A stretch of 64,000 bases of DNA from Rhizobium sp. BK313 (GTDB lineage Bacteria; Pseudomonadota; Alphaproteobacteria; Rhizobiales; Rhizobiaceae). The stretch's first letter is position 1, and each line of letters opens with the position of its first letter. The translations under genes were made by a program, and so were the position numbers. Of the stretch, positions 1 through 8,734 are shown one piece after another. Where the stretch lies: the NCBI RefSeq assembly GCF_014193655.1, contig NZ_JACHZQ010000010.1:153218-217217 (forward strand), in the 5' to 3' direction. The notes under the pieces were generated by a model. That model worked only from the letters and a program-made list of their open reading frames with translations, was not told where the DNA came from and did no database searches.

Positions 1-1
1 T

Positions 2-340
2 TTCGTCTATGATGGAAGACGTTTCGGCAGGGGTGACGGATATCACTACACCACGGTTCTTCAGCGAACAGGCGCGGACTACGAGATCGATCTAGCGGTC
101 ACTGTGGCGCCGCTCGGCGCCATTTCCCGACTTGAACATGCCCTCGACGGATTCGAGGAGGAGCGACAGCAAAATCGTCATCGCCTTGAGGACGCGCGTC
201 GGCCACTGACATCGTATCGATCCCGGGACGGCGGCAGCTTTGCGTTCGCCGAGGAGCTCTCGGAGAAACGCATACAGCTTCGCGAGGTCGAGGAGGCGCT
301 AGCAACAGCGGCTCGGAACGATTTCGAGCAGGCCGCATAA
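2..340 (+). CDS. C-terminal end of a large plasmid protein (possibly helicase/methylase), cut by the window edge
   Basis: The frame is open from the first bases of the window to a TAA, giving the last 112 residues or so. The visible part begins FVYDGRRFGRGDGYHYTTVL and then becomes charged and helical with many Glu/Arg heptads (EEERQQNRHRLEDARR, EKRIQLREVEEALATA), so it probably ends in a coiled coil. In rhizobial plasmids the gene before this type of ParB-like protein is often a very large helicase/N6-adenine methylase fusion. That identity is inferred from position only, because no catalytic motif lies inside the window. A strong terminator follows about 150 bp downstream, so the gene appears to end its own transcription unit. 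Confidence 0.5.
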   Translation, partial: FVYDGRRFGRGDGYHYTTVLQRTGADYEIDLAVTVAPLGAISRLEHALDGFEEERQQNRHRLEDARRPLTSYRSRDGGSFAFAEELSEKRIQLREVEEALATAARNDFEQAA

Positions 341-1034
341 GCAGCCTGCCTGTTGCATAGCTGCATTGCACAATAGATGTTTTCCAATTGGTCAAAAAAG
401 GAGCATAAAACCTGCAGCTGAAGCACATGGCGGCTTCCTCCCAGGTCCGCCGCAGCAGCTGTTCCCCTCTGGAGGTTTTTGACCTTCACACCTCATGGGC
501 CGCGGTTTTCCGTCGGCCCTTTTTTCTTGGATGATACAGACGTTAGAGTTCGTCCTCAGCCCACGTCGACGAGAAATGCAGTGATTTTCATCGATCCCGC
601 AGAAATGCAAAACCCCTGGGCGGGTTGGCCTATTATTGATAGGGGCCAACAGCAACCAGGGGGACGTTCGGGATCCATAAATTTGGATTCCCCTGGCGAT
701 GCCAAGATTTACCTAACGGCACCGCGAGGGATCTGCCCAGGAGCATCTTTGCCCTGAGTAAAAAGTAATGGGTTGGAGGGAGAAAGGCGAGGAGGGAAAT
801 CCGCTCGCAGAGTGTTCGTGGCGTCGCCGCTGCGCTCAACCGCCGCCTGCGCGATCCCGACCGCTTGTTCTTCGCAAAGCTCCGTGAGCTTCGCTTGCTC
901 CTCGCGGCAGGGATGCTCGGCCGCAGCTGCGGCGCCCCGCCCGCTCTGCGGCCCGGTTGGTGTCTTCGAAAAATTGAAGACACGAAGGACTGGCGCGCCT
1001 GGCCGGTCCCAAAACCCTCTAAAGGAGCTCTCCC
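341..1034. other. Intergenic region with one terminator; no convincing gene
   Basis: About 690 bp between the truncated gene and the ParB-like gene. Several short reading frames cross it on both strands, but none has a good ribosome-binding site or a recognisable product. It holds a rho-independent terminator near 497-526. The promoter for the ParB-like gene presumably lies near 850-1010, though no clear -35/-10 pair was identified. Confidence 0.6.
497..526 (+). terminator. Rho-independent terminator
   Basis: GGGCCGCGG pairs with CCGTCGGCCC (one bulged T) around a TTTT loop and is followed by TTTTTTCTT. It fits the end of the transcript of the truncated gene that stops at 340. Confidence 0.8.
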
Positions 1035-2729
1035 ATGCAGGTCATCAAGGTCGATCCGCGTTCGCTAAAAGAAAATCCCGACGACGCCCGCCGCGCGAAA
1101 TCCTCGCCACAGTCAGACGCGCTGCTGTTGGCAACCGTGAAAGCCGTCGGCATCATCCAGCCGCCGGTCGTCTCGCCCGAGTTCGACGGCGGAAACGGCT
1201 ACATTATCCAGGCGGGGCACCGCCGCGTGAAGCAGGCAATTGCTGCCGGCCTTGAAGAAATCGACGTTCTGATCGTCGAAGCTGCCGACGACAATGGTGC
1301 GATGCGGTCGATGATCGAGAATATCGCCCGCGAGCCCCTCAATCCTGTCGACCAGTGGCGCGGTGTCGAACGCCTCGTTGCGCTCGGCTGGACGGAAGAG
1401 GCGATCTCCGTCGCGCTCGCTCTTTCGCTCCGGCAGATCCGCAAGCTTCGGCTGCTCGCCAACGTATTGCCCGCCATGCTCGACCAGATGGCCTTTGGCG
1501 ACATGCCGAACGAGCAGCAGCTCCGCACGATTGCCGCCGCCTCGCTCGATGAGCAGAAGGAGGTCTGGAAGGCGAACAGGCCGAAGAAGAATGAGCGAGC
1601 CGATTGGTATAACCTGTCGCGGGCGCTTTCGAAGACGCGCATGTATGCCAAGGATGCGAGCTTCGGCGAGGATTTGCGTCAAGCCTATGGCATCGAGTGG
1701 GTCGAGGATCTCTTTGCGCCCGCAGATGAAGACACGCGCTACACCACGAACGTCGAAGCCTTCCTCGGTGCCCAGCAGGAATGGATGACCGGCAACCTGC
1801 CGAAGAAGGGCGTCGTTGCCGACGTGAATGCCTGGGGCCAGCCGGAACTGCCGAAGAAGGCCGAGCGGATCTACGGCAAGCCGTCCAAGGCTGATCACGT
1901 AGCAATGTACCTCGACCGCGACGGCAAGGTGCAGTCGGTGCATTTCAGGATGCCGGAAGAGAAGAAGGGTGGCGCAGGATCCAATGATGTCCGTGACGGC
2001 GAGACTTCGGAAACCCGGAAGCCTCGCCCTGACGTCACGCAAAAGGGCCAGGATATGATCGGTGACTTCAGGACCGAGGCACTGCACGATGCACTCGCGC
2101 GTGCGCCGATCGAGGACGACATGCTGATGGCGCTTCTCGTCCTCGCGTTCGCCGGCCTGAACGTCCGGGTCGATTCCGGCGCCAACGATCATGTCCTCGG
2201 CCGGAACCGATTCTCGCGGCATGCGGCCCGGCTGTTCAGTGAAAGCGGTCGCTTCTCCTTCGATATGGAAACGGTGCGTATCGCTGCCCGGGCCGCATTG
2301 ATCGACGTGCTGTCCTGCCGTCGCGGCATGTCCAACTCCGGAGTGGTGTCCCGCATCGCCGGCGATGCCATCGGGGCTGATGGCTACCTGCCGAACATGG
2401 CAACGGAGGCGTTTCTGCTTTGCCTGTCACGGCAGGCACTGGAAGCGGTGGCTAGGGAGGCGAACGTGTTGCCATGTGCGAAGGTAAGGGAGACCCGCGC
2501 GGCACTCATCGAGCAGTTCGGCCAAGAGCAACTGGTGCATCCGGTAGCGCTGTTTGCCCCTCACCCGAACGACATCGACGATCTTCTCAAAGCTGGCGAG
2601 GAGGAGCCCCAGGCCGATCCCGACAATGGGCTGGCAGACGATGGAACGGAAGCCGGCCGTGATGACCTTGATCCGACAGTGCCCGAAATCGATCACGACG
2701 AGACTGCCTACGGGATCGCTGCTGAATAA
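1035..2729 (+). CDS. ParB/RepB-like DNA-binding protein of the plasmid early region
   Basis: This 564-residue protein has an N-terminal ParB-type domain: a VDPRSLKENPDDAR opening like ParB box I, GHRRVKQAI (GHRR at residues 61-64) and an ENIAREPLNPVDQ segment like box II. A putative HTH region follows (GWTEEAISVALALSLRQIRKL, about 115-135). The C-terminal 350 residues are not a known partner domain and end in a very acidic tail. It is much longer than the repABC RepB in this window (331 residues) and is unlinked to a ParA, so it is probably not the partition protein. It is the type found beside ArdC and DUF736 genes on rhizobial plasmids. The start is supported by AAAGGAG about 6 bp upstream. 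Confidence 0.85.
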   Translation: MQVIKVDPRSLKENPDDARRAKSSPQSDALLLATVKAVGIIQPPVVSPEFDGGNGYIIQAGHRRVKQAIAAGLEEIDVLIVEAADDNGAMRSMIENIAREPLNPVDQWRGVERLVALGWTEEAISVALALSLRQIRKLRLLANVLPAMLDQMAFGDMPNEQQLRTIAAASLDEQKEVWKANRPKKNERADWYNLSRALSKTRMYAKDASFGEDLRQAYGIEWVEDLFAPADEDTRYTTNVEAFLGAQQEWMTGNLPKKGVVADVNAWGQPELPKKAERIYGKPSKADHVAMYLDRDGKVQSVHFRMPEEKKGGAGSNDVRDGETSETRKPRPDVTQKGQDMIGDFRTEALHDALARAPIEDDMLMALLVLAFAGLNVRVDSGANDHVLGRNRFSRHAARLFSESGRFSFDMETVRIAARAALIDVLSCRRGMSNSGVVSRIAGDAIGADGYLPNMATEAFLLCLSRQALEAVAREANVLPCAKVRETRAALIEQFGQEQLVHPVALFAPHPNDIDDLLKAGEEEPQADPDNGLADDGTEAGRDDLDPTVPEIDHDETAYGIAAE

Positions 2730-2752
2730 TCCTTTCCATTTTCGATCGAAGC

Positions 2753-2782
2753 ACGCCGCCGGCTATCGCTGGCGGCGTTTTC
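2753..2782 (+). terminator. Hairpin with T-run after the ParB-like gene
   Basis: CGCCGCC and GGCGGCG form a stem around a short loop, followed by TTTTC. It lies 24 bp past the ParB-like stop codon and just before a Shine-Dalgarno-like AAGGAG at 2790, so it may terminate or attenuate read-through. Confidence 0.6.
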
Positions 2783-2805
2783 AACGTCAGAAGGAGACAG
2801 GGTCT

Positions 2806-2982
2806 ATGGCCGCGCCTCAAATCCACAACCAAACAACCAACATCGTCGGCCGAGACCAAAGGCACCGTGCCATGAGCGCTTTTGATCCGGGCTGCTGCGT
2901 GCGCGCATGCGGACTGTTCGGCGTGCAACCAGCCACCGTGATCTTTTGCAGCGTCAGATCGAGGGACGTGCCGAGCGATTGA
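2806..2982 (+). CDS. Possible small protein, 58 residues
   Basis: An ATG preceded by AAGGAG with about 10 bp spacing opens a 58-codon frame beginning MAAPQIHNQTTNIVG. No family is recognised. The good ribosome-binding site supports translation. The sequence could instead be the start of a gene whose remainder lies in another frame (2907-3200), which would mean a frameshift. Confidence 0.35.
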   Translation: MAAPQIHNQTTNIVGRDQRHRAMSAFDPGCCVRACGLFGVQPATVIFCSVRSRDVPSD

Positions 2983-3200
2983 CCGTGACCGAGAAGGCTA
3001 AGGCTCGGAAGCACACACACAAGCGATCGGGGCCACGATGGACGCGCTCATATGAAGTGCTGTTGAGCCATGTCGCGTCAATCGCCTTCGAGCGGCGCAC
3101 TGCGATCGAGGCACTCTTCCGCAAGCTCGAACGGCAGGATTGTGCCATCGCCGCGTTCCCGTCAAAGCATGGCATTGCTGTATTGCCGCTGGCGGCGTGA
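2907..3200 (+). CDS. Possible basic protein, 97 residues
   Basis: The frame encodes a basic, helical product (RQIEGRAERLTVTEKAKARKHTHK; SIAFERRTAIEALFRKLER). It overlaps the preceding small frame by 76 bp and lacks an obvious ribosome-binding site. The amphipathic composition looks protein-like, but no family is recognised. It may be the shifted continuation of the 2806 frame. The bases from 3201 to 3588 hold no supported gene. Confidence 0.3.
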   Translation: MRTVRRATSHRDLLQRQIEGRAERLTVTEKAKARKHTHKRSGPRWTRSYEVLLSHVASIAFERRTAIEALFRKLERQDCAIAAFPSKHGIAVLPLAA

Positions 3201-3588
3201 AGGGATCCTCAAGCCGTTGCTCGGTAGCGGCATAGGAGCTGCATCTCATATCGCCTGGCGGGATGATGGCCACGTGTTCCAGTTTCGGGTTCGGTGGCAC
3301 GTCGCGGACCCGTTCCGGCCAGCCCTTCGTGTTCGTTGCGGTCTGAACCGGCTGTCGGTCGTTTCAAGGCCGCTGGCGCGCCGCGAAGCGGCCGCATCAG
3401 CCTTGCTCTGCAAAGCAGGCTCGCGCCCTTCGCAGGGTTCCCCTGCTTGGCCGCAAACCTGCTTCGCTCGCTCAGCTGTTCCGGACCTGTGAAAGCGCCC
3501 GCCTTTCGCCGGTTCCTTGTGACCGCACCGAAGGGCAGACCGGCACGGGGCCGGAACCACTTTGGGAACCGAAACAAAGGAAACCGAC

Positions 3589-4176
3589 ATGGCCAAGCAA
3601 GCACCATCCAACCGATCTTCAGCCCGCGTCCCCCAGCTTCGCAAGGGTGCCTCCCTCGAAATGGTCCGCCTCACCTGCCCCGACACCGCCCAGGCGCTGA
3701 AGATTGCCGAGAGCTTCGGGACTACGGTGGTCGATAGCGACGGTATCCGCAACGAGCACGAGCAGCTGATTACAGCGAGTTCGGCAAGCCTCGCCGAAGG
3801 ACTCGGCGAAAAAGCCATGCAGATCCACCTGCAGCGCATCGTCGGCGCCTTCGTCGGATCGGCGCATGGCGCCGGGCAATTTTACTCCCGAGCCGTATCC
3901 GAGGCACGCGACGCCACTGCCAAGGCGGCGAATGACGCTCGTGACGAGGATCTCGACGGTCCGGTCGGCTATGACAGCGCCGCCCAGCGCAAGCGGGAGT
4001 TCGCCGCGGACATGGGGATCCAGGCCCACGCCCTCAGGATGGCGGCCGAAGGTGCAGTCGCAGCCTACGAGCAGGTCGTCGGCGAGACCTGGAAGCCTTT
4101 CGACCGCCCGGTCGAAAACCCCGGCGCCAATCTCGACCGTAAAGCGGCCGAAGCAGAGATGGCGGCTCTCGGTTGA
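3589..4176 (+). CDS. Conserved plasmid protein of unknown function, 195 residues
   Basis: The start ATG follows AAAGGAAACCGAC, and the alternative start nine codons upstream lacks a site. The protein is soluble, alanine-rich and mostly helical (SASLAEGLGEKAMQIHLQRI; SEARDATAKAANDARDEDLDG), with no signal peptide or membrane segment. It lies in the ParB/ArdC/DUF736 cluster that recurs on rhizobial plasmids, which suggests a role in plasmid establishment. No catalytic motif is visible and no function is assigned. Two strong terminators follow its stop codon. Confidence 0.75.
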   Translation: MAKQAPSNRSSARVPQLRKGASLEMVRLTCPDTAQALKIAESFGTTVVDSDGIRNEHEQLITASSASLAEGLGEKAMQIHLQRIVGAFVGSAHGAGQFYSRAVSEARDATAKAANDARDEDLDGPVGYDSAAQRKREFAADMGIQAHALRMAAEGAVAAYEQVVGETWKPFDRPVENPGANLDRKAAEAEMAALG

Positions 4177-4185
4177 AACGAATAT

Positions 4186-4247
4186 GCGGGGCCGCGGCCC
4201 CGCTCTTTTCCATATCGGCCGGCCCTTCGGGGACCGGCCTTTTCTCT
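4186..4247 (+). terminator. Tandem rho-independent terminators
   Basis: First, GCGGGGCC/GGCCCCGC (4186-4203) is followed by TCTTTT. Second, GGCCGG(CCC)/(GGG)ACCGGCC with a TTCG loop (4217-4239) is followed by TTTTCTCT. Both lie directly after the 195-residue gene, so the ArdC-like gene downstream probably has its own promoter in the following 200 bp. Confidence 0.85.
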
Positions 4248-4455
4248 GTCGGCTTAGCCGCACGGTAGAACGCCCGCCGGCGATGCGGCCCGTCCCGGCC
4301 GGTGGTCCTGCAGGAGCTTGGCTGTCTGCGCAACGGCTTCGCCGTCCTCCTCTTTGTTCCGGCCTGCAGGTGCGCAGCAAGTCCTTTGGCTCCTGCCCCT
4401 GGACCACCGTGACGGGCCGCGATCGGCGCAGCCTTGCAAGATGGAGAGAATAAAG

Positions 4456-5382
4456 ATGAGCAAGAAGACGAATGGTGATCGCCTCGATATCTACAGTCGG
4501 ATCACCGAACGGATCGTGACCGACCTCGAACATGGCGTGCGTCCCTGGATGAAGCCGTGGAATACCGCGAACGCCGACGGTCGGATCACCCGGCCGCTCC
4601 GCCACAATGGACTTCCGTACAGCGGGATGAACGTGTTGCTTCTCTGGTCCGAAGGCATGGCGCGCGGCTTCTCCTCGCCGATGTGGATGACGTTCAAGCA
4701 GGCTCTCGAGTTCGGCGCTGCGGTGCGCAAGGGCGAGACCGGCTCGACTGTGGTCTTCGCCAGCCGGTTCACAAAATCCGAGACCGATGGCAACGGCAAC
4801 GAGGTCGATCGGGATATCCCGTTCCTCAAGGCCTATTGCGTCTTCAACATCGAACAGATCGATGGATTGCCGGACGGCTACTACGACCAGCCCGCCCCTG
4901 TTCCGGAGTCGGTCGAGCGGATCGAACATGCAGATCGCTTTTTCCGCAACACGGGGGCGCTCATTCGGCACGGTGGCAGCCAGGCCTATTATTCTCCTGT
5001 CATGGACTATATCCAGATGCCGCCGTTCGAGACGTTTCGCGATGCGGGCGCCTACGTCGCCACACTCAGCCATGAGGTGACACACTGGACGGGCCATTCC
5101 TCACGTGTCGGTCGCGATCTCAGCCGCTATGCCAAAGATCGAAGTGAACGGGCGCGCGAAGAGCTGATCGCCGAGCTCGGCAGTTGCTTCCTGTGCGCCG
5201 ACCTCGGCATCGTCCCGGAGCTGGAGCCGCGGCCGGACCATGCTTCCTATCTGCAGTCCTGGCTCCGTGTCCTGTCAAACGACAAGCGCGCGATCTTCCA
5301 GGCGGCGGCACACGCGCAGCGCGCGGTCAACTTTCTGCACGATTTGCAGGGTTCGGCGGAAAATGGCTCCAGGGCAGCCTGA
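4456..5382 (+). CDS. ardC: ArdC-like antirestriction protein (ssDNA-binding N-terminus plus zincin domain)
   Basis: The 308-residue product starts MSKKTNGDRLDIYSRIT. The N-terminal ~130 residues match the ArdC ssDNA-binding domain (WMKPWNTAN; RHNGLPYSGMNVLLLW; GETGSTVVF). The C-terminal half carries a zincin motif HEVTH at residues 206-210 followed by WTGH, with EELIAELGSCFLC downstream supplying a possible third ligand Glu. ArdC proteins from conjugative plasmids protect incoming single-stranded DNA from host restriction and enter with or are expressed early after transfer. The chosen start has GGAGAG eight bases upstream. The open frame extends to 4318, but that part is not protein-like. 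Confidence 0.9.
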   Translation: MSKKTNGDRLDIYSRITERIVTDLEHGVRPWMKPWNTANADGRITRPLRHNGLPYSGMNVLLLWSEGMARGFSSPMWMTFKQALEFGAAVRKGETGSTVVFASRFTKSETDGNGNEVDRDIPFLKAYCVFNIEQIDGLPDGYYDQPAPVPESVERIEHADRFFRNTGALIRHGGSQAYYSPVMDYIQMPPFETFRDAGAYVATLSHEVTHWTGHSSRVGRDLSRYAKDRSERAREELIAELGSCFLCADLGIVPELEPRPDHASYLQSWLRVLSNDKRAIFQAAAHAQRAVNFLHDLQGSAENGSRAA

Positions 5383-6027
5383 GGCCGCCCGAAAGTTCAG
5401 CGACGACCGTCGTCCCCGCTGACGGCCGTCTCCTCGATCAGGTCTCGATCGAACTGCGGGTCCTGATCTCTATGAGATCCAGCTTTCGCCAGATCGAGGG
5501 CTTATTGGTATCGGACTTGGGCTTGCGGGACGGCTTTCGTTCGATGATGAACGGCTTTGTCTGCTGACGCATTGATCCTTCGGGCGACGCTTCGCCGACG
5601 AACGACCACAGGCCTCATTTGATGAACCGGACCCCTTGTCATGACGATGTCTTCGACCGGGGAGCTCATCCGATCATGTGGACATCAAGTGGTCTTGGTC
5701 CTTACGCTGTCCTCAATGGGGGGCAGAGCTGAGCCAAGCCATTGTGATGTCCCTTCGTCCCATGTTTCCGGACGCTCCATCTGCGGGCTCGATGGGGCAT
5801 GTCTGACCGGAGAGCGGCTGCGCCTCGAGCGTTTTCCCGCAACGGCCGTTCGCAGATTTCTTACCCCGGACGGCTACGCCCTCCTCCTTGCCCACTAACA
5901 AATCTGCGACTTGCCGCCCTCCATTGCATTCCGGCCTTATCAGGTGCGGTCCGATCGTCCCCGGTCTTTCCGACAGCCATCGAGGCCGCGATGGGCGCGG
6001 CCCGATACACAACAAAGGAACACGACA
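5383..6027. other. Intergenic region, no convincing gene
   Basis: About 645 bp between ardC and the DUF736 gene. Short frames exist (for example 5641-5898 +), but they have no ribosome-binding site or recognisable domain. Nothing further is supported. Confidence 0.55.
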
Positions 6028-6339
6028 ATGGCTACCATCGGCACCTTCACCTCCACCGAAAACGGCTTCACCGGCTCCATCCGCACTCTCGCCCTCAACG
6101 TCAAGGCGCGCATCACCCGCGTCGAAAACCCTTCCGACAAGGGCCCGCAGTTCCGCATCTTCGCGGGTGCCGTCGAACTCGGCGCCGCCTGGCAGAAGCG
6201 TTCCAGCGAGAGCGACCGCGACTATCTCTCGGTCAAGCTTGACGACCCGAGCTTCCCCGCCCCGATCTACGCAACCCTTGCCGAAGTCGAAGGCGAGGAT
6301 GGCTACCAGCTGATCTGGTCCCGCCAGAACCGGGACTAA
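6028..6339 (+). CDS. DUF736 family protein
   Basis: The 103-residue protein shows the typical DUF736 pattern: MATIGTFTSTENGFTGSIRTL at the start, then RVENPSDKGPQFRIFAG, ELGAAWQKRS, DYLSVKLDDPSFPAPIYA and a terminal YQLIWSR. DUF736 proteins are small, beta-rich and abundant on alphaproteobacterial plasmids; their function is unknown. The ATG follows AAAGGAACACGACA. A second, broken copy of the same family lies at 21780-21945, about 80 percent similar by eye over the shared part. A perfect 10-bp hairpin follows the stop codon. Confidence 0.92.
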   Translation: MATIGTFTSTENGFTGSIRTLALNVKARITRVENPSDKGPQFRIFAGAVELGAAWQKRSSESDRDYLSVKLDDPSFPAPIYATLAEVEGEDGYQLIWSRQNRD

Positions 6340-6347
6340 GGCATCGA

Positions 6348-6375
6348 GGCTCCGCCCATCGGGCGGAGCCTTCGC
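6348..6375. terminator. Terminator between convergent genes
   Basis: GGCTCCGCCC/GGGCGGAGCC form a perfect 10-bp stem with an ATC loop. The tail TTCGCCTT is only moderately T-rich. It sits between the DUF736 gene and the convergent minus-strand gene ending at 6383. Confidence 0.7.
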
Positions 6376-6382
6376 CTTGCCG

Positions 6383-7255
6383 TCATCGCAGAAATTTTTC
6401 TTCTAGCTCCCGAATGTGCGGCATCCCTTGGAGGCGGAACACCTCATCGACGGAAACAAGCTCGCGGTCGAGGTTGGCGGCGCTGCCGTCCCGTTTGATG
6501 GTTGCGAAAGCGCCCCTCATTGCCGTGATGCAGGCGCGGATGGCGTGATTGCCGTAGATGACCATGGCGATGTTGCCGAGGTCGCGGATGCGCCGTTCCG
6601 TGAGTTGCGGATAAGTCGTCGGCACGATCGCAAGGGGCACGTGTCCGATCCATGCTCCGGAGAAACGTTCGATCTGCCTCGGCGTGTCGAGTTTGGAATG
6701 CACCAGGATCATATCGGCGCCAGCAGCCTGATAGGCCACCCCTCGGGCGAGAGCCTCATCCTCGTCGAAACCGGCAATCAGCGCCTCGGTGCGCGCGATC
6801 ACGAGAAAATCGGGGTCCCGCCTCGCCGCGACCGCCGCGGCGATCTTTCCCTGAAACTCCTCCACCCGCGTCAGATCCTGGCGCCCGTTGGGGGTTAGGC
6901 TGCTGACTTTCGGGAAGATCTTGTCTTCGATGACGACGGCCGCAGCACCGGCGCACTCGTAGCTTTTGACGGCGTGCATGACGTTGATGGCGTTGCCGAA
7001 GCCGGTATCGATGTCGGCGACAACCGGCAACGTCGTTGCCGCGACGATGGCTCCGACCATATCAAGATGCTGGGTCATCGAGATGAAGCTCATATCGGGA
7101 AGGCCGTAAAGCGCCGAAAGCTCGAAGCCGGAGGCCCATATTCCGTCGAAGCCGGCCTCGTCCGCGAGGATGGCCGACAGCGGACTATGGCCGGACATGA
7201 TCTGGGCGAGACCGTGGGTTTCGATGACGAGGCGAAGGCGTTTTCCGGGCGACAC
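6383..7255 (-). CDS. PEP mutase/isocitrate lyase superfamily enzyme
   Basis: This 290-residue TIM-barrel enzyme has the superfamily layout: ASGFELSALYGLPD, the metal-binding ADIDTGFGNAINV (Asp81, Asp83), and VIEDKIFPKVSSL with EDK at 110-112. True PEP mutases carry EDK followed five residues later by Asn-Ser; here that pair is Ser-Ser (118-119). The enzyme may therefore be a phosphonopyruvate hydrolase, a 2-oxoacid C-C lyase or a divergent mutase. It ends convergent to DUF736 and starts at GTG with GGAG six bases upstream. It is separate from the phosphonate operon that carries a canonical PEP mutase at 19532-20437. Confidence 0.85.
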   Translation of the reverse strand: MSPGKRLRLVIETHGLAQIMSGHSPLSAILADEAGFDGIWASGFELSALYGLPDMSFISMTQHLDMVGAIVAATTLPVVADIDTGFGNAINVMHAVKSYECAGAAAVVIEDKIFPKVSSLTPNGRQDLTRVEEFQGKIAAAVAARRDPDFLVIARTEALIAGFDEDEALARGVAYQAAGADMILVHSKLDTPRQIERFSGAWIGHVPLAIVPTTYPQLTERRIRDLGNIAMVIYGNHAIRACITAMRGAFATIKRDGSAANLDRELVSVDEVFRLQGMPHIRELEEKFLR

Positions 7256-7763
7256 GAGCGGCTCCTTGTCGTGATTTCCATATCAGCCGGCCTGCGGCCG
7301 CTGCGGCGCCGATCCGGCCACCACCGTCTTCCTCTGCTCGATGGCAATCCCTGGCAAATGCACCGATCGCAGAACGGTGGGAATTCCATCGCGTCTTGCG
7401 AAATTTGGGAACGGCAGGCCGGTTTGAATGGCACGTGGACTTGGTCGGCGCCAGCACTGCCGGCCAAAAGGGACGACGGCATCGTCGTCGCCTGCCCCGA
7501 TCATCGATCACGATGAAAGATGGGCGTTTTGTCCCGCCGGCTCGCGACTGGCGTGACAGGCGAGCGGAGACATTGCCGATCGCGCTCCCACGGCTGCCCG
7601 CTCCAGGTCTTGGCAGTCCTTGCGGTCGAATATTTCCATACAAGGACCGAAGGGACGAGGATGGGGAGGTCGAGATGCTGCAGACGCCTGCAGCGACGCA
7701 GTTTCCGTCGGGGGGCCAGGCCCCGACGACAGCGCTGACGCGGAGGTCGCCGGCGTTTTGGCG
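7256..7763. other. Intergenic region, no convincing gene
   Basis: About 500 bp between the start of the PEP mutase-like gene and the end of the LysR gene. The frames present are out-of-phase and lack ribosome-binding sites. The promoter of the 7255 gene must lie here, but no clear site was recognised. Confidence 0.5.
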
Positions 7764-8672
7764 TTATGGCGTCTCGCCACTCGACATGCCGCGGCAAAGC
7801 CGCGCCAGCCAGCGGCAGAAGGCGCGGGCGAGTTCGGGATTGCTGCTACGATCGAGCGCATAGGCGCGGTAGTGCATGCCGCTTGGCGTGCGCGTGCCCG
7901 AGACGGCTTTCAAGAACCCATCCTGCAGGCATTGGGCGACGACGATTTCCGGCGCGACCAGCAGGCATTTTCCCGTCATCGCCGCCGGCAAAGCGAGATA
8001 ATGATGGTCGACGCGGGCACCGCCGACGATGTCGTTTACCGTCATGTCCATCCCCCGCAGCCAGGTCGGAAGAATATCGGGCCGCGAGGTGGTCGAAAGG
8101 ATCGGGATTGACCGGATGCTTGCCAAGCCTTTGCTCTTCAGGTGCGTCGGCGAGCCAACGCAGATGAGCTGTTCCCGATAGATTTCCCAATGATCGCCCG
8201 GCTCGGCGATATGGAGATCGCGGGTGACGAGCACGTCGAACCTGTCCGAGGCGCTCGGCATGGCGAGCGATGTGACGACGTCGACGGTCGCCCCGCCCAT
8301 CTCCTTCGAAAATTCGGAAAGATGGGGAATGAGAACATGGGTTGCGAAGGTCGAAAGCGAAGTTCGAACGATGAGGCGATTGACGTCTGCCGTGTTGCGG
8401 CGACGCATGCGGCGCGCCGTAAAGCAGATCGTATCCAGCGATTCCGTCACTGCATTGGCAAACAGGCGTCCATAGTCCGAGAGATCGCTGCTGCGCCCGC
8501 GCCGTTCGAACAGGCTCGCGCCGAGGTAGTCCTCAAGGACCGCCAGATGCCGGCTGATCGAGCTTTGCGTGGTCCCAAGCGCCGCCGCCGCTCCCGTCAC
8601 GCTTCTTTCCCGCGCAATCGTCACGAAGGCGCGCACCGCATTTAGGGGAACGTCCTGCTCTTCGCTTGCCAC
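7764..8672 (-). CDS. LysR-family transcriptional regulator
   Basis: The protein (302 residues from the GTG start) has an N-terminal winged HTH: VPLNAVRAFVTIARERSVTGAAAALGTTQSSISRHLAVLEDYLGASLFERRGR. An effector-binding domain follows. The reading frame extends ten codons further to an ATG at 8702, but AGGAGG lies five bases before GTG at 8672, which is the better start. It is transcribed away from the ABC transporter operon, the usual arrangement for a LysR regulator controlling its neighbour. The effector is probably the transported solute or a metabolite of it; this is inferred from context. Confidence 0.92.
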   Translation of the reverse strand: MASEEQDVPLNAVRAFVTIARERSVTGAAAALGTTQSSISRHLAVLEDYLGASLFERRGRSSDLSDYGRLFANAVTESLDTICFTARRMRRRNTADVNRLIVRTSLSTFATHVLIPHLSEFSKEMGGATVDVVTSLAMPSASDRFDVLVTRDLHIAEPGDHWEIYREQLICVGSPTHLKSKGLASIRSIPILSTTSRPDILPTWLRGMDMTVNDIVGGARVDHHYLALPAAMTGKCLLVAPEIVVAQCLQDGFLKAVSGTRTPSGMHYRAYALDRSSNPELARAFCRWLARLCRGMSSGETP

Positions 8673-8710
8673 GACAACCTCCTGTTTCCATGAAAACACC
8701 ATTCATCCAT

Positions 8711-8734
8711 CCGTATATTATAGTATACATTCGG
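8711..8734. promoter_or_regulatory. Palindromic AT-rich operator between LysR and ABC genes
   Basis: CCGTATATTATAG and TATACATTCGG form an imperfect dyad 39 bp upstream of the LysR start and about 180 bp upstream of the ATPase gene. The core TATAGTATACAT (8719-8730) occurs exactly, in inverse orientation, at 21511-21522 in front of a small XRE regulator. Confidence 0.5.

Noticed and set aside
3619..5097. 492-codon minus-strand frame
   Set aside because: It covers two well-supported plus-strand genes (the 195-residue protein and ardC) and has no recognisable domain.
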